DNA of 19,713 nt from an uncultured Gemella sp. (GCA_938038035.1 CALHQV010000104.1:1-19713), one strand, 5' to 3'. Numbered from the stretch's first letter, positions 7,453-15,331 are shown. The notes: generated by a model not told the origin, from the letters alone. Translations and numbers: made by a program.

Positions 7453-7486
7453 GAGCTACCGTCTTTAAAACGGCTCTCTCTTTTAT
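7453..7486 (+). terminator. Probable toxin mRNA terminator
   Basis: GAGC-TA-CCGT (7453-7462) pairs with ACGGCTC (7470-7476), followed by the T-rich TCTCTTTTATG. Ending here would make the toxin mRNA fully overlap the antitoxin RNA. Confidence 0.6.
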
Positions 7487-7492
7487 GATTTA

Positions 7493-7521
7493 ATTCTAAC
7501 ACAAATCTATATTTAAATCAA
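7493..7521 (-). promoter_or_regulatory. Antitoxin RNA promoter
   Basis: Minus TTGATT (7521-7516), 17-base spacer ending TGT, TAGAAT (7498-7493): an extended -10 promoter. The -35 and most of the spacer lie inside the left arm of an 18-bp perfect inverted repeat. Confidence 0.65.
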
Positions 7522-7549
7522 AAATTTTATCTGATTTAAATATAGATTT
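7503..7549. repeat. 18-bp perfect inverted repeat downstream of hsdR
   Basis: AAATCTATATTTAAATCA (7503-7520) and its exact complement (7532-7549) flank an 11-base loop. There is no proper T tract on either side, so it is a poor terminator for hsdR. It overlaps the antitoxin promoter and could be an operator or could shape read-through from hsdR. Confidence 0.7.
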
Positions 7550-7586
7550 TAATACATTTATTTAAAATAAAATTAGCTAATTTTTA

Positions 7587-10500
7587 TTATATCCCCACAA
7601 ATACCTTAACTATATCTTTCAACTTAGTAAGAACAGATTGTTTTTTAGCTTCTCTAGCTCCACCACGACGACCTACCGGTGGTAATACATCATCTAATTC
7701 AGTTCCACCTTGGGACACATAACCTCTACTGATTGATTTCTCTATGAATTTCTTAGATTTTTCTTTTAGATTTTCTTCGTAAATAAGTTCATTTATTTTT
7801 TGTTCTTTCTCAATCTTAGCATATTCATAGAAAGCTTCTAGTATGTCTTCATTTTTATCAAACTTAGTTAGATCTGTACGATTGATAAATTCAATAATCA
7901 ATTCTTCTTTGGCTCTTGTTCCAAGTGAAGAACGAATTAATCTTCTTATTTCTTCTTTTAATGTTTCATTATTTATTCCTTGTTCTTTAGCTTTTTCAAG
8001 GATTAATGCTAAGATATAATCAAGATTTACCTCTTCAGTCTTCAGAAGATCAATATGGAATTCAACATCTGAGAAGTCTATAATAGGATCATCTGGATCT
8101 ATTATTGGTGGTTTCGGCGATATACGCTCTTCTTTTATCCAAATATATACACTCTTCATATCCTGCTTCAATCTCTCAGAAATTATCTTCTCGAAACTAC
8201 TGAATTCATCATAGTTTCTTAAGATATTTTCTCTCTTCAAGATTTCACCAAATAGCTTAACAAACTCTTTCTTATCTCTCTCTAGTTTGATTTCTGTTGG
8301 ATCTGGGAATTTTTCTATGATTTCTTCACATAATTCCTTATACCCTTTAAATACTACTCCTGAGTCTTCATCCGTAAATCCATTTATGTATTCGTCATAA
8401 CTACGCTCGATAATTACATTAATACTATTTTCATCACCGAATAGTTTAATAGCATCTTTAGTAGCTTTTTCTAAGTTTCTAAAACAAATAATATTACCGA
8501 AGGCTTTCATCTTATTTAAAATCCTATTTGTTCTAGAAAACGCCTGAATAAGTCCATGATATCTTAAGTTTTTATCAACGAATAAAGTATTCATAGTCGG
8601 AGCATCAAATCCAGTTAAGAACATACCAACAACAATTAGTAAATCCACCTCTTTGTTTCTTACTCTACTTGATAAATCTTTATAATAATTCTCAAATCCG
8701 TTACCATCTATAGTGAAGTTAGTTTGGAAGAATGAATTATAATCATCAACTACATTAGTAAGGAATTTTTTTGCTGTTGTTGACAATGCTGTAGAGGTCA
8801 TGCTTTCTTCTTCAATTTCTCCTGAGGCTCTTTCTTCATTTGGAGCATAACTAAATATTGTTGCAACTTTTAGTTTTTTATCTTCAGGTAAGTTTGCCTG
8901 TTGTTTTTTAAACTCTTCATAATACATCTTCGCAGCATCTACACTTTGCACCGCAAACATCGCATTAAATCCATTAATACGTTTATCTTTTAACGTATAT
9001 TGCGTATTACGATAAGTTTTAGAATCAAACTTATCAAGAATATACTTAGTAATTTCTGAAATACGCTCTGGATGTATGAACATTTTATTCTCAAGAGCTT
9101 TTAGTTTTTCATCATCTGTTTCTTCTTCAGAACTCTTGAACTTCGGATTAATACTGTTGTAGTCAATTTTAAATTTAAGTACTTTACCATCTCTAATCGC
9201 ATCAGTAATTACATAACTATGCAGTTGTGTACCGAATACGCTAGCTGTTGTAGTCTCTCCATCTATTGAATTCTCTACAAGAATTGGTGTCCCTGTAAAA
9301 CCAAATTGGTAATAGTGTTTAAATGAACTTTGAATATTCTTTTGAGCTAATCCAAATTGTGATCTATGGCACTCATCATAAATAAATACACAATGCTTGT
9401 TATAAATTTCATGCCCTTTATTACTTTTAACAAACTCATTTAATTTTTGAATTGTTGTAACAACTATTTTATTATCTTGTTTTTCAATACTAACTTTTAA
9501 TTCTTTAGTGTCCTTACTTCCATTTACACTATCTTTTTGGAATTTTTGATATTCACGCATAGTTTGATAGTCTAAGTCTTTTCTATCAACTACGAAGAAT
9601 ACTTTATCAATATAATCTAACTCAGTAGCTAATCTTGCTGACTTGAATGATGTTAAAGTCTTACCAGATCCAGTAGTATGCCAGATAAATCCACCAGCTT
9701 CTACACTTCCAGCTTTTTTATTTTCAAAACTAGAATTAATTCTCCATAATAATCTTTCAGTCGCCGCAATTTGATAAGGTCTCATGATTAATAGGACGTT
9801 TCTTGAATTAAAAACACAATATTTTGTTAAAATCTCTAGAATAGTTCTCTTCTCAAAGAAAGTAGCTGTAAAATCTTCTAAATCAACAATAACCCTATTT
9901 TTAGCATCTGCCCATTCGCAGGTGAATTCATAATTACTCTTATCACGTTCTGTAGTGTTGGCAAAATATCTAGTATATGTTCCATTAGAAATCACGAAAA
10001 TTTGCACAAACTTATAAAGCGAATTGTCTAAGTTAAAACTTTCATCTTCATACCTTTGAATTTGATTGAAGGCTTCTCTAATATTTACCCCACGTTTTTT
10101 CAATTCAATGTGAACAAGAGGCAATCCATTTACTAAAATACTCACATCGTATCTATTTTTTGCAACCGTTACTTGATTAACTACTTGTAGGTGGTTGTTA
10201 TGAATGTTTTTCTTATCTATTATTTTAATATTTTTTAGTCTACCATCATCAAAGACAAAATCATAAATATGATTTTCTTGAATCTTACGAGTTTTTTCGA
10301 TTATTCCATCATTAGGCACATCTAAATACTCTAATAAAAATCTTTCCCATTCACTATCACTAAACTTCACATCATTTAATTTTTCAATTTGTATACGAAG
10401 ATTCGCATATAAATCATCCATAGTTCTAACATCAAGTCTTTCATATCCTTGAGAAACTAGATTATTAATCAAGTTTTCTTCGAGTTGTGATTCAGTTTGA

Positions 10501-10604
10501 TATTCTTCTACTCTACGATCAGGCTTTTCAAATTTAGCCAAAACTATTCCACCTTGCATCTCAGCGATAGGCGATGTCTTATACCTGAATTTTTCTTCTG
10601 ACAT
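7587..10604 (-). CDS. hsdR: Type I restriction endonuclease subunit R
   Basis: DNA-translocating and cleaving subunit of a type I restriction complex (R2M2S1); 1005 residues, a normal length. The N-terminal nuclease domain has D153 and E167-x-K169 in VHIELKK. The SF2 motor follows: Q278 in RPYQIAATERLLW, Walker A HTTGSGKT (309-316), the DEAD-box variant DECH (410-413), motif III GFTGTP (435-440), and a later motif region with GFDAP and QAFSRTNRI. The C-terminal helical part would bind HsdM/HsdS. AAGGAG precedes the ATG at 10604. It is the last gene of the operon, 53 bp after the half-hsdS. All key residues are present, so it should be active. Confidence 0.96.
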   Translation of the reverse strand: MSEEKFRYKTSPIAEMQGGIVLAKFEKPDRRVEEYQTESQLEENLINNLVSQGYERLDVRTMDDLYANLRIQIEKLNDVKFSDSEWERFLLEYLDVPNDGIIEKTRKIQENHIYDFVFDDGRLKNIKIIDKKNIHNNHLQVVNQVTVAKNRYDVSILVNGLPLVHIELKKRGVNIREAFNQIQRYEDESFNLDNSLYKFVQIFVISNGTYTRYFANTTERDKSNYEFTCEWADAKNRVIVDLEDFTATFFEKRTILEILTKYCVFNSRNVLLIMRPYQIAATERLLWRINSSFENKKAGSVEAGGFIWHTTGSGKTLTSFKSARLATELDYIDKVFFVVDRKDLDYQTMREYQKFQKDSVNGSKDTKELKVSIEKQDNKIVVTTIQKLNEFVKSNKGHEIYNKHCVFIYDECHRSQFGLAQKNIQSSFKHYYQFGFTGTPILVENSIDGETTTASVFGTQLHSYVITDAIRDGKVLKFKIDYNSINPKFKSSEEETDDEKLKALENKMFIHPERISEITKYILDKFDSKTYRNTQYTLKDKRINGFNAMFAVQSVDAAKMYYEEFKKQQANLPEDKKLKVATIFSYAPNEERASGEIEEESMTSTALSTTAKKFLTNVVDDYNSFFQTNFTIDGNGFENYYKDLSSRVRNKEVDLLIVVGMFLTGFDAPTMNTLFVDKNLRYHGLIQAFSRTNRILNKMKAFGNIICFRNLEKATKDAIKLFGDENSINVIIERSYDEYINGFTDEDSGVVFKGYKELCEEIIEKFPDPTEIKLERDKKEFVKLFGEILKRENILRNYDEFSSFEKIISERLKQDMKSVYIWIKEERISPKPPIIDPDDPIIDFSDVEFHIDLLKTEEVNLDYILALILEKAKEQGINNETLKEEIRRLIRSSLGTRAKEELIIEFINRTDLTKFDKNEDILEAFYEYAKIEKEQKINELIYEENLKEKSKKFIEKSISRGYVSQGGTELDDVLPPVGRRGGAREAKKQSVLTKLKDIVKVFVGI

Positions 10605-10657
10605 ACTCTCACTCCTTTTCCTTTTTATTTATATTTAAAATTTTTCACAATAACTTA

Positions 10658-11350
10658 TTATCTTGGAAAGTCTAACAAACACTCTCTCCAATATTCATAT
10701 TGTTTTTGGCGTTGTTCTATTTCTTTTGGTAATCCCTCTTTAATATCATTTACTAAAGTATCAAACTTGTCAAGAATTGATACAACATGTTGTTGAACGT
10801 GTAAAGGGGGGACTAGTATTGGTAATCCTCTAATAATCTCAGAATTCAAATTACTAACTGATGCAGTATTCATCTTTAGTTGCCAATAATCTTGAGTTCT
10901 CTTAGTTATTAAATAATGATATAAATAGTCTGAAACTAAAAACTGTTCAAAGTCATTAATACTTGCCCATCCATCATGGATGGCACCATCTATACTCAAG
11001 ATATATGGTCTACCATAACTCATTGAGTTAGATAATATAAACGATCCTTTCTTTAATACTCTCGATTTTTTTGCACCTTCTTTAGTTATTCTTTCCTTTG
11101 TATCAAATATATATTTACTTTCAGGTTTTGTATCTCCTATTTTTATCCAAGGAACGCTATTCTCAATTTCGTTTGAAATAAAGCTTTTGATTGGTCTTGG
11201 AGATGCTCCTCTATTAATATTACTTATCTCCCCTAAATTAATAATCTCAACCTTATCCTGTATATCTACTCCAACTATATTAGCAGCTTCTTGTAGAATA
11301 TCATAGTATAAACTAGTTATGAATCGAATCGAATCTATCAGAAACTTCAT
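10658..11350 (-). CDS. Half HsdS: one target-recognition domain
   Basis: About 230 residues with one target-recognition domain (from NLGEISNINRG to about residue 180) and one conserved helical arm ending in EQRQKQYEYWRECLL. A full HsdS has two of each, so this is an extra half-subunit in tandem after hsdS. The best start, ATG 11350, has no Shine-Dalgarno sequence and lies inside the end of hsdS in another frame, 35 bases before its stop. No later in-frame ATG, GTG or TTG precedes the domain. Its frame runs back through a GATTC x3 tract, and one added unit would join it to hsdS. It may be a switchable extension, a reservoir for domain exchange, or a decaying remnant. Confidence 0.8.
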   Translation of the reverse strand: MKFLIDSIRFITSLYYDILQEAANIVGVDIQDKVEIINLGEISNINRGASPRPIKSFISNEIENSVPWIKIGDTKPESKYIFDTKERITKEGAKKSRVLKKGSFILSNSMSYGRPYILSIDGAIHDGWASINDFEQFLVSDYLYHYLITKRTQDYWQLKMNTASVSNLNSEIIRGLPILVPPLHVQQHVVSILDKFDTLVNDIKEGLPKEIEQRQKQYEYWRECLLDFPR

Positions 11351-12617
11351 CAAATGTCAAGAGTTTTTCTCGATAATATTCATATTGTTTCTGACGGTGT
11401 TCGATTTCTGTAGGCAACAATCCTTTTGTATCTGCAAGCAATACTTGGAACTTATCCAAGACCTTCACTATTTTATTTTGAAGTGAAAGAGGTGGAAGTG
11501 GGATCTCAAATTTCTCCATATCATACCCATGAATTCTTATCATTTTTGTTCCAGTTACTTTCCTCTCCTTTTGCTTTTGAAAAGCATTTGTTTGGAAATA
11601 GTATGCAATATATTTTGAATTTTGTTCCGTACGGTAACTGTACATATCACCTGAAAAACCAATTTCATCATCACCAAGCCAAACAACACTCTTTCCTACA
11701 TCTTCTACATTCTCTGAAGTCGTAGCGATTAATATATCATTTTTTTGGGCTTTTCTTAGCTTAGAAAAAATTTCATCGCTAACATATGATAAAACCTCTT
11801 CTGCTACAAAACTATACTTAGTATAGATCTGTCCATAATGAATAACTGGATTCCCTTCATCTAGAAAATCTTTTTTCTGTAGTCCGTTCCCTCTGGTAAA
11901 TTCACCTATTTCTCCAAGCGTAACTATATTTAATCTTCTATCTTCTTCCATTTCCTTAGTCACTTTAGTCAAGTAATCTTCACTTAATAACTTATCTCTA
12001 TAATAAGTATATTGTTTAGTACGTGACTGAAGTTCCGACTGAAGTTCCGTAACATAATTTGTAAATTTGTCAAGTATTTCTACTATTTTTTCCTGAGTTT
12101 CTAGTGATGGGATTGGGATTAATAACTCTTTTAAGTCTGTTTTATTAAATTTTCCTTGACCTACTTTACTTGTAATTTTTTCTAATGATTTTTGAAAGAA
12201 ATATTCATGAAATAGATAATATAAATATTTATTACTTTGTGTTTTACTTCTAAGATAAATTGCATTAGGTCCTAAAACATTATTATCGCTAGGAAGCTTT
12301 TCAGGATAAATGTAGTATACCTCGCCACAATTACCGATATTAGGTAATATTATACACTCTTTATCTAAATTTACTCTATATAAGAATCGAAATGCATTTT
12401 CATCTACATAAACAAAATCATCAGTTTTTTTAAAATCTGATTTTATATCCTTTGTACGTATCAACTGAGCATAACCTTCTTTTTGTAAATATTTTACATT
12501 TTCAGCTATTGTTTTAAATGATCCTGCAGCTACATAATCTGTGACAATTTCTACTACTTCCCCTAATTTCTTCCACTCCACTTTTTCATTCTTAAGTAAT
12601 TCTAATATGTTCGTCAT
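11313..12617 (-). CDS. hsdS: Type I restriction-modification specificity subunit
   Basis: Sequence-recognition subunit for both methylation and restriction; 434 residues with the full two-domain plan. The first recognition domain is about 15-165. The central conserved arm is 166-228 (IPIPSLETQEKIVEILDKF to KQYTYYRDKLL). The second domain is about 232-370, starting at LGEIGEFTRG. The distal arm (IPLPPLSLQNKIVKVLDKF to KQYEYYREKLL) starts near 370. The arm contains ELQS twice from a 12-bp DNA repeat. The last residues after YYREKLLTF come from a repeat tract and look like an accidental end. The ATG at 12617 abuts the rhuM stop, and AAGGAGG lies within the end of rhuM. Confidence 0.95.
   Translation of the reverse strand: MTNILELLKNEKVEWKKLGEVVEIVTDYVAAGSFKTIAENVKYLQKEGYAQLIRTKDIKSDFKKTDDFVYVDENAFRFLYRVNLDKECIILPNIGNCGEVYYIYPEKLPSDNNVLGPNAIYLRSKTQSNKYLYYLFHEYFFQKSLEKITSKVGQGKFNKTDLKELLIPIPSLETQEKIVEILDKFTNYVTELQSELQSRTKQYTYYRDKLLSEDYLTKVTKEMEEDRRLNIVTLGEIGEFTRGNGLQKKDFLDEGNPVIHYGQIYTKYSFVAEEVLSYVSDEIFSKLRKAQKNDILIATTSENVEDVGKSVVWLGDDEIGFSGDMYSYRTEQNSKYIAYYFQTNAFQKQKERKVTGTKMIRIHGYDMEKFEIPLPPLSLQNKIVKVLDKFQVLLADTKGLLPTEIEHRQKQYEYYREKLLTFDEVSDRFDSIHN
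11321..11335 (-). repeat. GATTC x3 tract at the hsdS junction
   Basis: Three perfect tandem copies of GATTC on the minus strand lie in the overlap of hsdS and the half-hsdS. Because the unit is five bases, copy-number change shifts frame. Four copies put hsdS in frame with the half-hsdS; two copies give an immediate TAA. Confidence 0.85.
12025..12048 (-). repeat. 12-bp tandem repeat in the hsdS central spacer
   Basis: GGAACTTCAGTC occurs twice in perfect tandem on the minus strand, encoding ELQS-ELQS. It occupies the position of the TAEL repeats of the EcoR124 family, whose copy number sets the spacing between the two half-sites recognised. Confidence 0.85.
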
Positions 12618-13613
12618 CTATTTTCCTCCTTTCTTTGCTAATTTTTCTATGTTTTTAATTTCTTCTAAATAGTCTTGTTCTACTGGTGTTAAAGTGTGCT
12701 CTGAATACTTTTTGTATTCTTTTAAAACTTTTTCTTCCATTTGTTTTCGTGATATACTACCTGCACTTTCTAATACATCTTCACCTGTTGCTCGTAGAAT
12801 GTTATCTACATGTTTTATCCAATCTGTCATCTTCATGGCTATTTCACGTTCTGCTTGTCTTTCCGCAAAGTCTAAATATCCAGATACAAGTTGATTTAAA
12901 CCACGCAATTCTTTTTCACTTAAATAGTTTTTAGCTGTTTTAGCTTCTGTTAATGTTGGTAGTTCTCCTTTAAAGGTAGTTAGTCCCATAAATTCTTTAT
13001 CACCATCTACTCTATCGAATATTAATTCACTTGCCGTATGATGATGAATTGCATAATGCATTTTATTTTGAACAGTAGCAAAGAATTTCTTCGCTTCATC
13101 ACTATTCTTATCATAGTCTATTGATGTTGAAAACAACTCCAACACTTGGCGATAAAATACTTTTTCACTAGAACGAATATCACGAATACGTTCTAATAGT
13201 TCTTTAAAGTAGCTTCCACCACCAAAGCTTTTAAGACGATCATCATCCATGGCAAAACCTTTAATTAGATATTCTTTTAAAACTGTAGATGCGTATTTTC
13301 TAAATTGTACTCCACGTGGAGAACGTACGCGATAACCAATGGCAAGAATCATGTCAAGGTTATAAAAGGCTATATTTCTTTCAATTTCTCTATTCCCTTC
13401 TTTTTGAACTGTCAACTGATAGTTGACAGTTGAATCTTCTCTTAGTTCTTCATCTTCTAAAATAGCTTTTATATGTTTACTTATATTCTGTTTTGTTGTT
13501 TGAAAAAGTTCTGCTATCTGTAGTTGATTAAGCCAAACTGTTCCATCTTCTAACTTAAGATTTATTTTTGATTTTCCGTCTTCCGTATTATAAATAATAA
13601 TGTTATTATTCAT
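12618..13613 (-). CDS. rhuM: RhuM family protein
   Basis: About 331 residues, full length. It is recognised by VWLNQLQIAELFQTTKQNIS (helix-turn-helix-like, about 30-50), the AFYNLDMILAIGYRVRSPRG block, FRKYASTVLKEYLIKGF, and the later HHHTASELIFDRVDG. The family is named after a Salmonella pathogenicity-island gene and is often found within type I restriction operons; its biochemical role is not established. The start overlaps the end of hsdM by eight bases. GTG at 13616 is an alternative start, with AGGGAG seven bases upstream of it. The hsdS start follows the stop with no gap, so translation of M, RhuM and S is tightly coupled, suggesting a function tied to the complex. A 25-bp palindrome lies within the gene. 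Confidence 0.88.
   Translation of the reverse strand: MNNNIIIYNTEDGKSKINLKLEDGTVWLNQLQIAELFQTTKQNISKHIKAILEDEELREDSTVNYQLTVQKEGNREIERNIAFYNLDMILAIGYRVRSPRGVQFRKYASTVLKEYLIKGFAMDDDRLKSFGGGSYFKELLERIRDIRSSEKVFYRQVLELFSTSIDYDKNSDEAKKFFATVQNKMHYAIHHHTASELIFDRVDGDKEFMGLTTFKGELPTLTEAKTAKNYLSEKELRGLNQLVSGYLDFAERQAEREIAMKMTDWIKHVDNILRATGEDVLESAGSISRKQMEEKVLKEYKKYSEHTLTPVEQDYLEEIKNIEKLAKKGGK
13407..13431. repeat. Palindrome inside rhuM
   Basis: AACTGTCAACT and AGTTGACAGTT are perfect 11-bp arms around a 3-base centre. It encodes part of STVNYQLTVQ. It may be a protein-binding site or an mRNA hairpin, or a chance outcome of the conserved peptide. Confidence 0.6.
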
Positions 13614-15186
13614 CACTCTCTAGCTCCCTAACTATCTCATCTATAGATGCTCGTAATTCATCAATTTTTTTCACAGTTTCAGCAATTTCTTTATTTAATA
13701 CTTTGATGTCAATTTTTTCTCTAGTGTCTTCTTTTTCAACATATGTTGATACTGATAGATTATAGTCATTTTCTTCTATTTCACTATTATCTACATAACG
13801 TGAGAAATATTCAACATCTGCTCTTTCTCTAAATTCTTTAATAATATTATCTATATTTGTTTCTTCTAATATATTGTTGTTTGTTTCTTTTTTGAATTCT
13901 TTAGATGCATCGATAAATAAAGTTTTGTTCTCTGTTTTATTTTTCGCTAATACTAATACACATGTAGCAATCGATGTCCCGAAGAACAGATTATCAGGAA
14001 GTTGGATAACACAATCTACAAAGTTATTATCAACTAAATATTTTCTAATAGTTTTCTCGGCACCTTTTCTATAGAATATACCTGGAAAACATACTATAGC
14101 TGCACGCCCTTTACTTGATAAATAGCTAAGTGAATGCATAATAAACGCATAGTCCGCATATGATTTAGGAGCAAGTTTTCCAGCAGGTGCAAAACGTTCA
14201 TCGTTAATTAATGTTGGATCCGCATCACCTATCCATTTTATAGAATACGGTGGGTTTGATACTATAGCATCGAACGGTCTTTCTTCACCATGATAAGGAT
14301 TTAACAATGTATCTCCACGTTTTATAGAAAAATCATTATAGTTCACATTGTGTAAGAACATGTTCATACGAGCTAAGTTATAGTTAGTCATATTGATTTC
14401 TTGACCATAATAACCTTCTTCTATTTCTACACCTTCGAATTTTCTCATTTGTAGTAGTAACGAACCACTCCCACATGTCGGGTCATAAACTTTATTAATT
14501 TTATCTTTTCCATCAACCACTATTTTAGCTAGTAGTCTTGACACTGTTTGAGGAGTAAAGAACTCTCCACCAGATTTCCCTGCATTAGATGCATAATTAG
14601 AAATTAAATATTCATAAGCATCTCCGAAAGCATCGATATGATTATCTTCAAAATTACCAAAATTAAGTTCACTAATACCTACTAAAATACTAGTTAATTT
14701 CGTATTTTTTTCTGCTACAGTTTCTCCAAGACGATCACTAGTTAGATCTACATCTCTAAATAGTCCTTTGAAATCTTCTTCTGATCCACTTCCAATAGCA
14801 CTTGCTTCAATTTCTTTGAATATTGTATCTAATTTAACATTCAAGTTATCTTCTTTAGCAGCATTTTTTACAATATTTTCAAAAAGCTGACTCGGTAGGA
14901 TAAAAAATCCTTTTTCTTCAACAGTTCCTGTTTTAAAATATTGTAATGCTTCATCATCACTTATATCAGCATAATTAAAATCTACATCTCCTGCTTCATG
15001 CTCAGCTCTATTAAAGTAATCCCTCATATTTTCTGAGATGAATCTATAGAATAGTATACCTAATATATACTGTTTGAAATCCCAACCGTCTACTGCACCT
15101 CGTACATCATCAGCAATCGCCCAGATTTTTCTATGTAATTCTGCACGTTGAATTGTTTCGTAATTTTCTTTAACACTATTTCCCAT
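13606..15186 (-). CDS. hsdM: Type I DNA methyltransferase subunit M
   Basis: N6-adenine methyltransferase subunit; two copies join HsdS to form the modification enzyme. It has 526 residues. The N-terminal helical domain (RKIWAIADDVRG, QYILGILFYRFIS) is typical of HsdM. The SAM-binding motif I is DPTCGSG (235-241), and the catalytic motif IV is NPPY (311-314). GGEFFTPQTVSRLLAKIV precedes motif I as usual. The C terminus is a coiled coil likely to contact HsdS. An ATG six bases upstream is in frame, but AGGAG touches it directly; the ATG at 15186 has six-base spacing and is preferred. It is the first gene of the operon. Confidence 0.96.
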   Translation of the reverse strand: MGNSVKENYETIQRAELHRKIWAIADDVRGAVDGWDFKQYILGILFYRFISENMRDYFNRAEHEAGDVDFNYADISDDEALQYFKTGTVEEKGFFILPSQLFENIVKNAAKEDNLNVKLDTIFKEIEASAIGSGSEEDFKGLFRDVDLTSDRLGETVAEKNTKLTSILVGISELNFGNFEDNHIDAFGDAYEYLISNYASNAGKSGGEFFTPQTVSRLLAKIVVDGKDKINKVYDPTCGSGSLLLQMRKFEGVEIEEGYYGQEINMTNYNLARMNMFLHNVNYNDFSIKRGDTLLNPYHGEERPFDAIVSNPPYSIKWIGDADPTLINDERFAPAGKLAPKSYADYAFIMHSLSYLSSKGRAAIVCFPGIFYRKGAEKTIRKYLVDNNFVDCVIQLPDNLFFGTSIATCVLVLAKNKTENKTLFIDASKEFKKETNNNILEETNIDNIIKEFRERADVEYFSRYVDNSEIEENDYNLSVSTYVEKEDTREKIDIKVLNKEIAETVKKIDELRASIDEIVRELESDE

Positions 15187-15219
15187 TTTCATCTCCTAAT
15201 TTCTTATATTATCCTTACC

Positions 15220-15254
15220 ATTATAACACATAAAGTGTACATAAAAAAAGACAC
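15220..15254 (-). promoter_or_regulatory. hsd operon promoter with shared 19-bp box
   Basis: On minus, GTGTCTTTTTTTATGTACA (15254-15236) is followed after 10 bases by TATAAT (15225-15220), preceded by TGT as an extended -10. Box and spacing match the nuclease promoter at 7049-7083. ACAC and GTGT also form a short inverted pair between box and -10. The IS element begins about 35 bp upstream. Confidence 0.75.
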
Positions 15255-15290
15255 ATAGGGGTGCATATGAGTAAAATAAAAAATGATATG

Positions 15291-15331
15291 TACCCCTTTT
15301 ACTGGACAAGCCAGTGAAAGGGGTATTTTTT
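15291..15331 (+). terminator. IS left-end hairpin with T tract, burying the orfA ribosome-binding site
   Basis: TACCCCTTTTACTGG (15291-15305) pairs with CCAGTGAAAGGGGTA (15311-15325), all Watson-Crick except one G-U pair, with a five-base loop and then six T just before the orfA ATG. The right arm contains the AAGGGG Shine-Dalgarno sequence. It should stop read-in transcription and block translation of any read-in message. Confidence 0.7.

Larger units (their letters stand above)
7393..7486 (-). ncRNA. Putative antisense antitoxin RNA
   Basis: On minus, a promoter at 7521-7493 predicts a start near 7486. The RNA would fold hairpin GAGCCGT...ACGGTAGCTC (7476-7453) and end at the stem 7435-7397 followed by TTTTATTG. 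Its roughly 90 bases are complementary to the end of the toxin coding region and its 3' untranslated region, as in TxpA/RatA-type loci where the antitoxin overlaps the toxin mRNA 3' end. Ends are predicted, not mapped. Confidence 0.65.

Noticed and set aside
11426..11725. Open frame on the plus strand opposite hsdS
   Set aside because: Antisense to a conserved gene, no ribosome-binding site, composition matches a shadow frame.
10658..12617. An inverting hsdS shufflon
   Set aside because: Both hsdS pieces point the same way, no inverted repeats join them, and no site-specific recombinase gene is present.
12686..12934. Plus-strand open frames opposite rhuM
   Set aside because: Two overlapping frames in the same place with no start signals; shadows of the conserved minus-strand gene.
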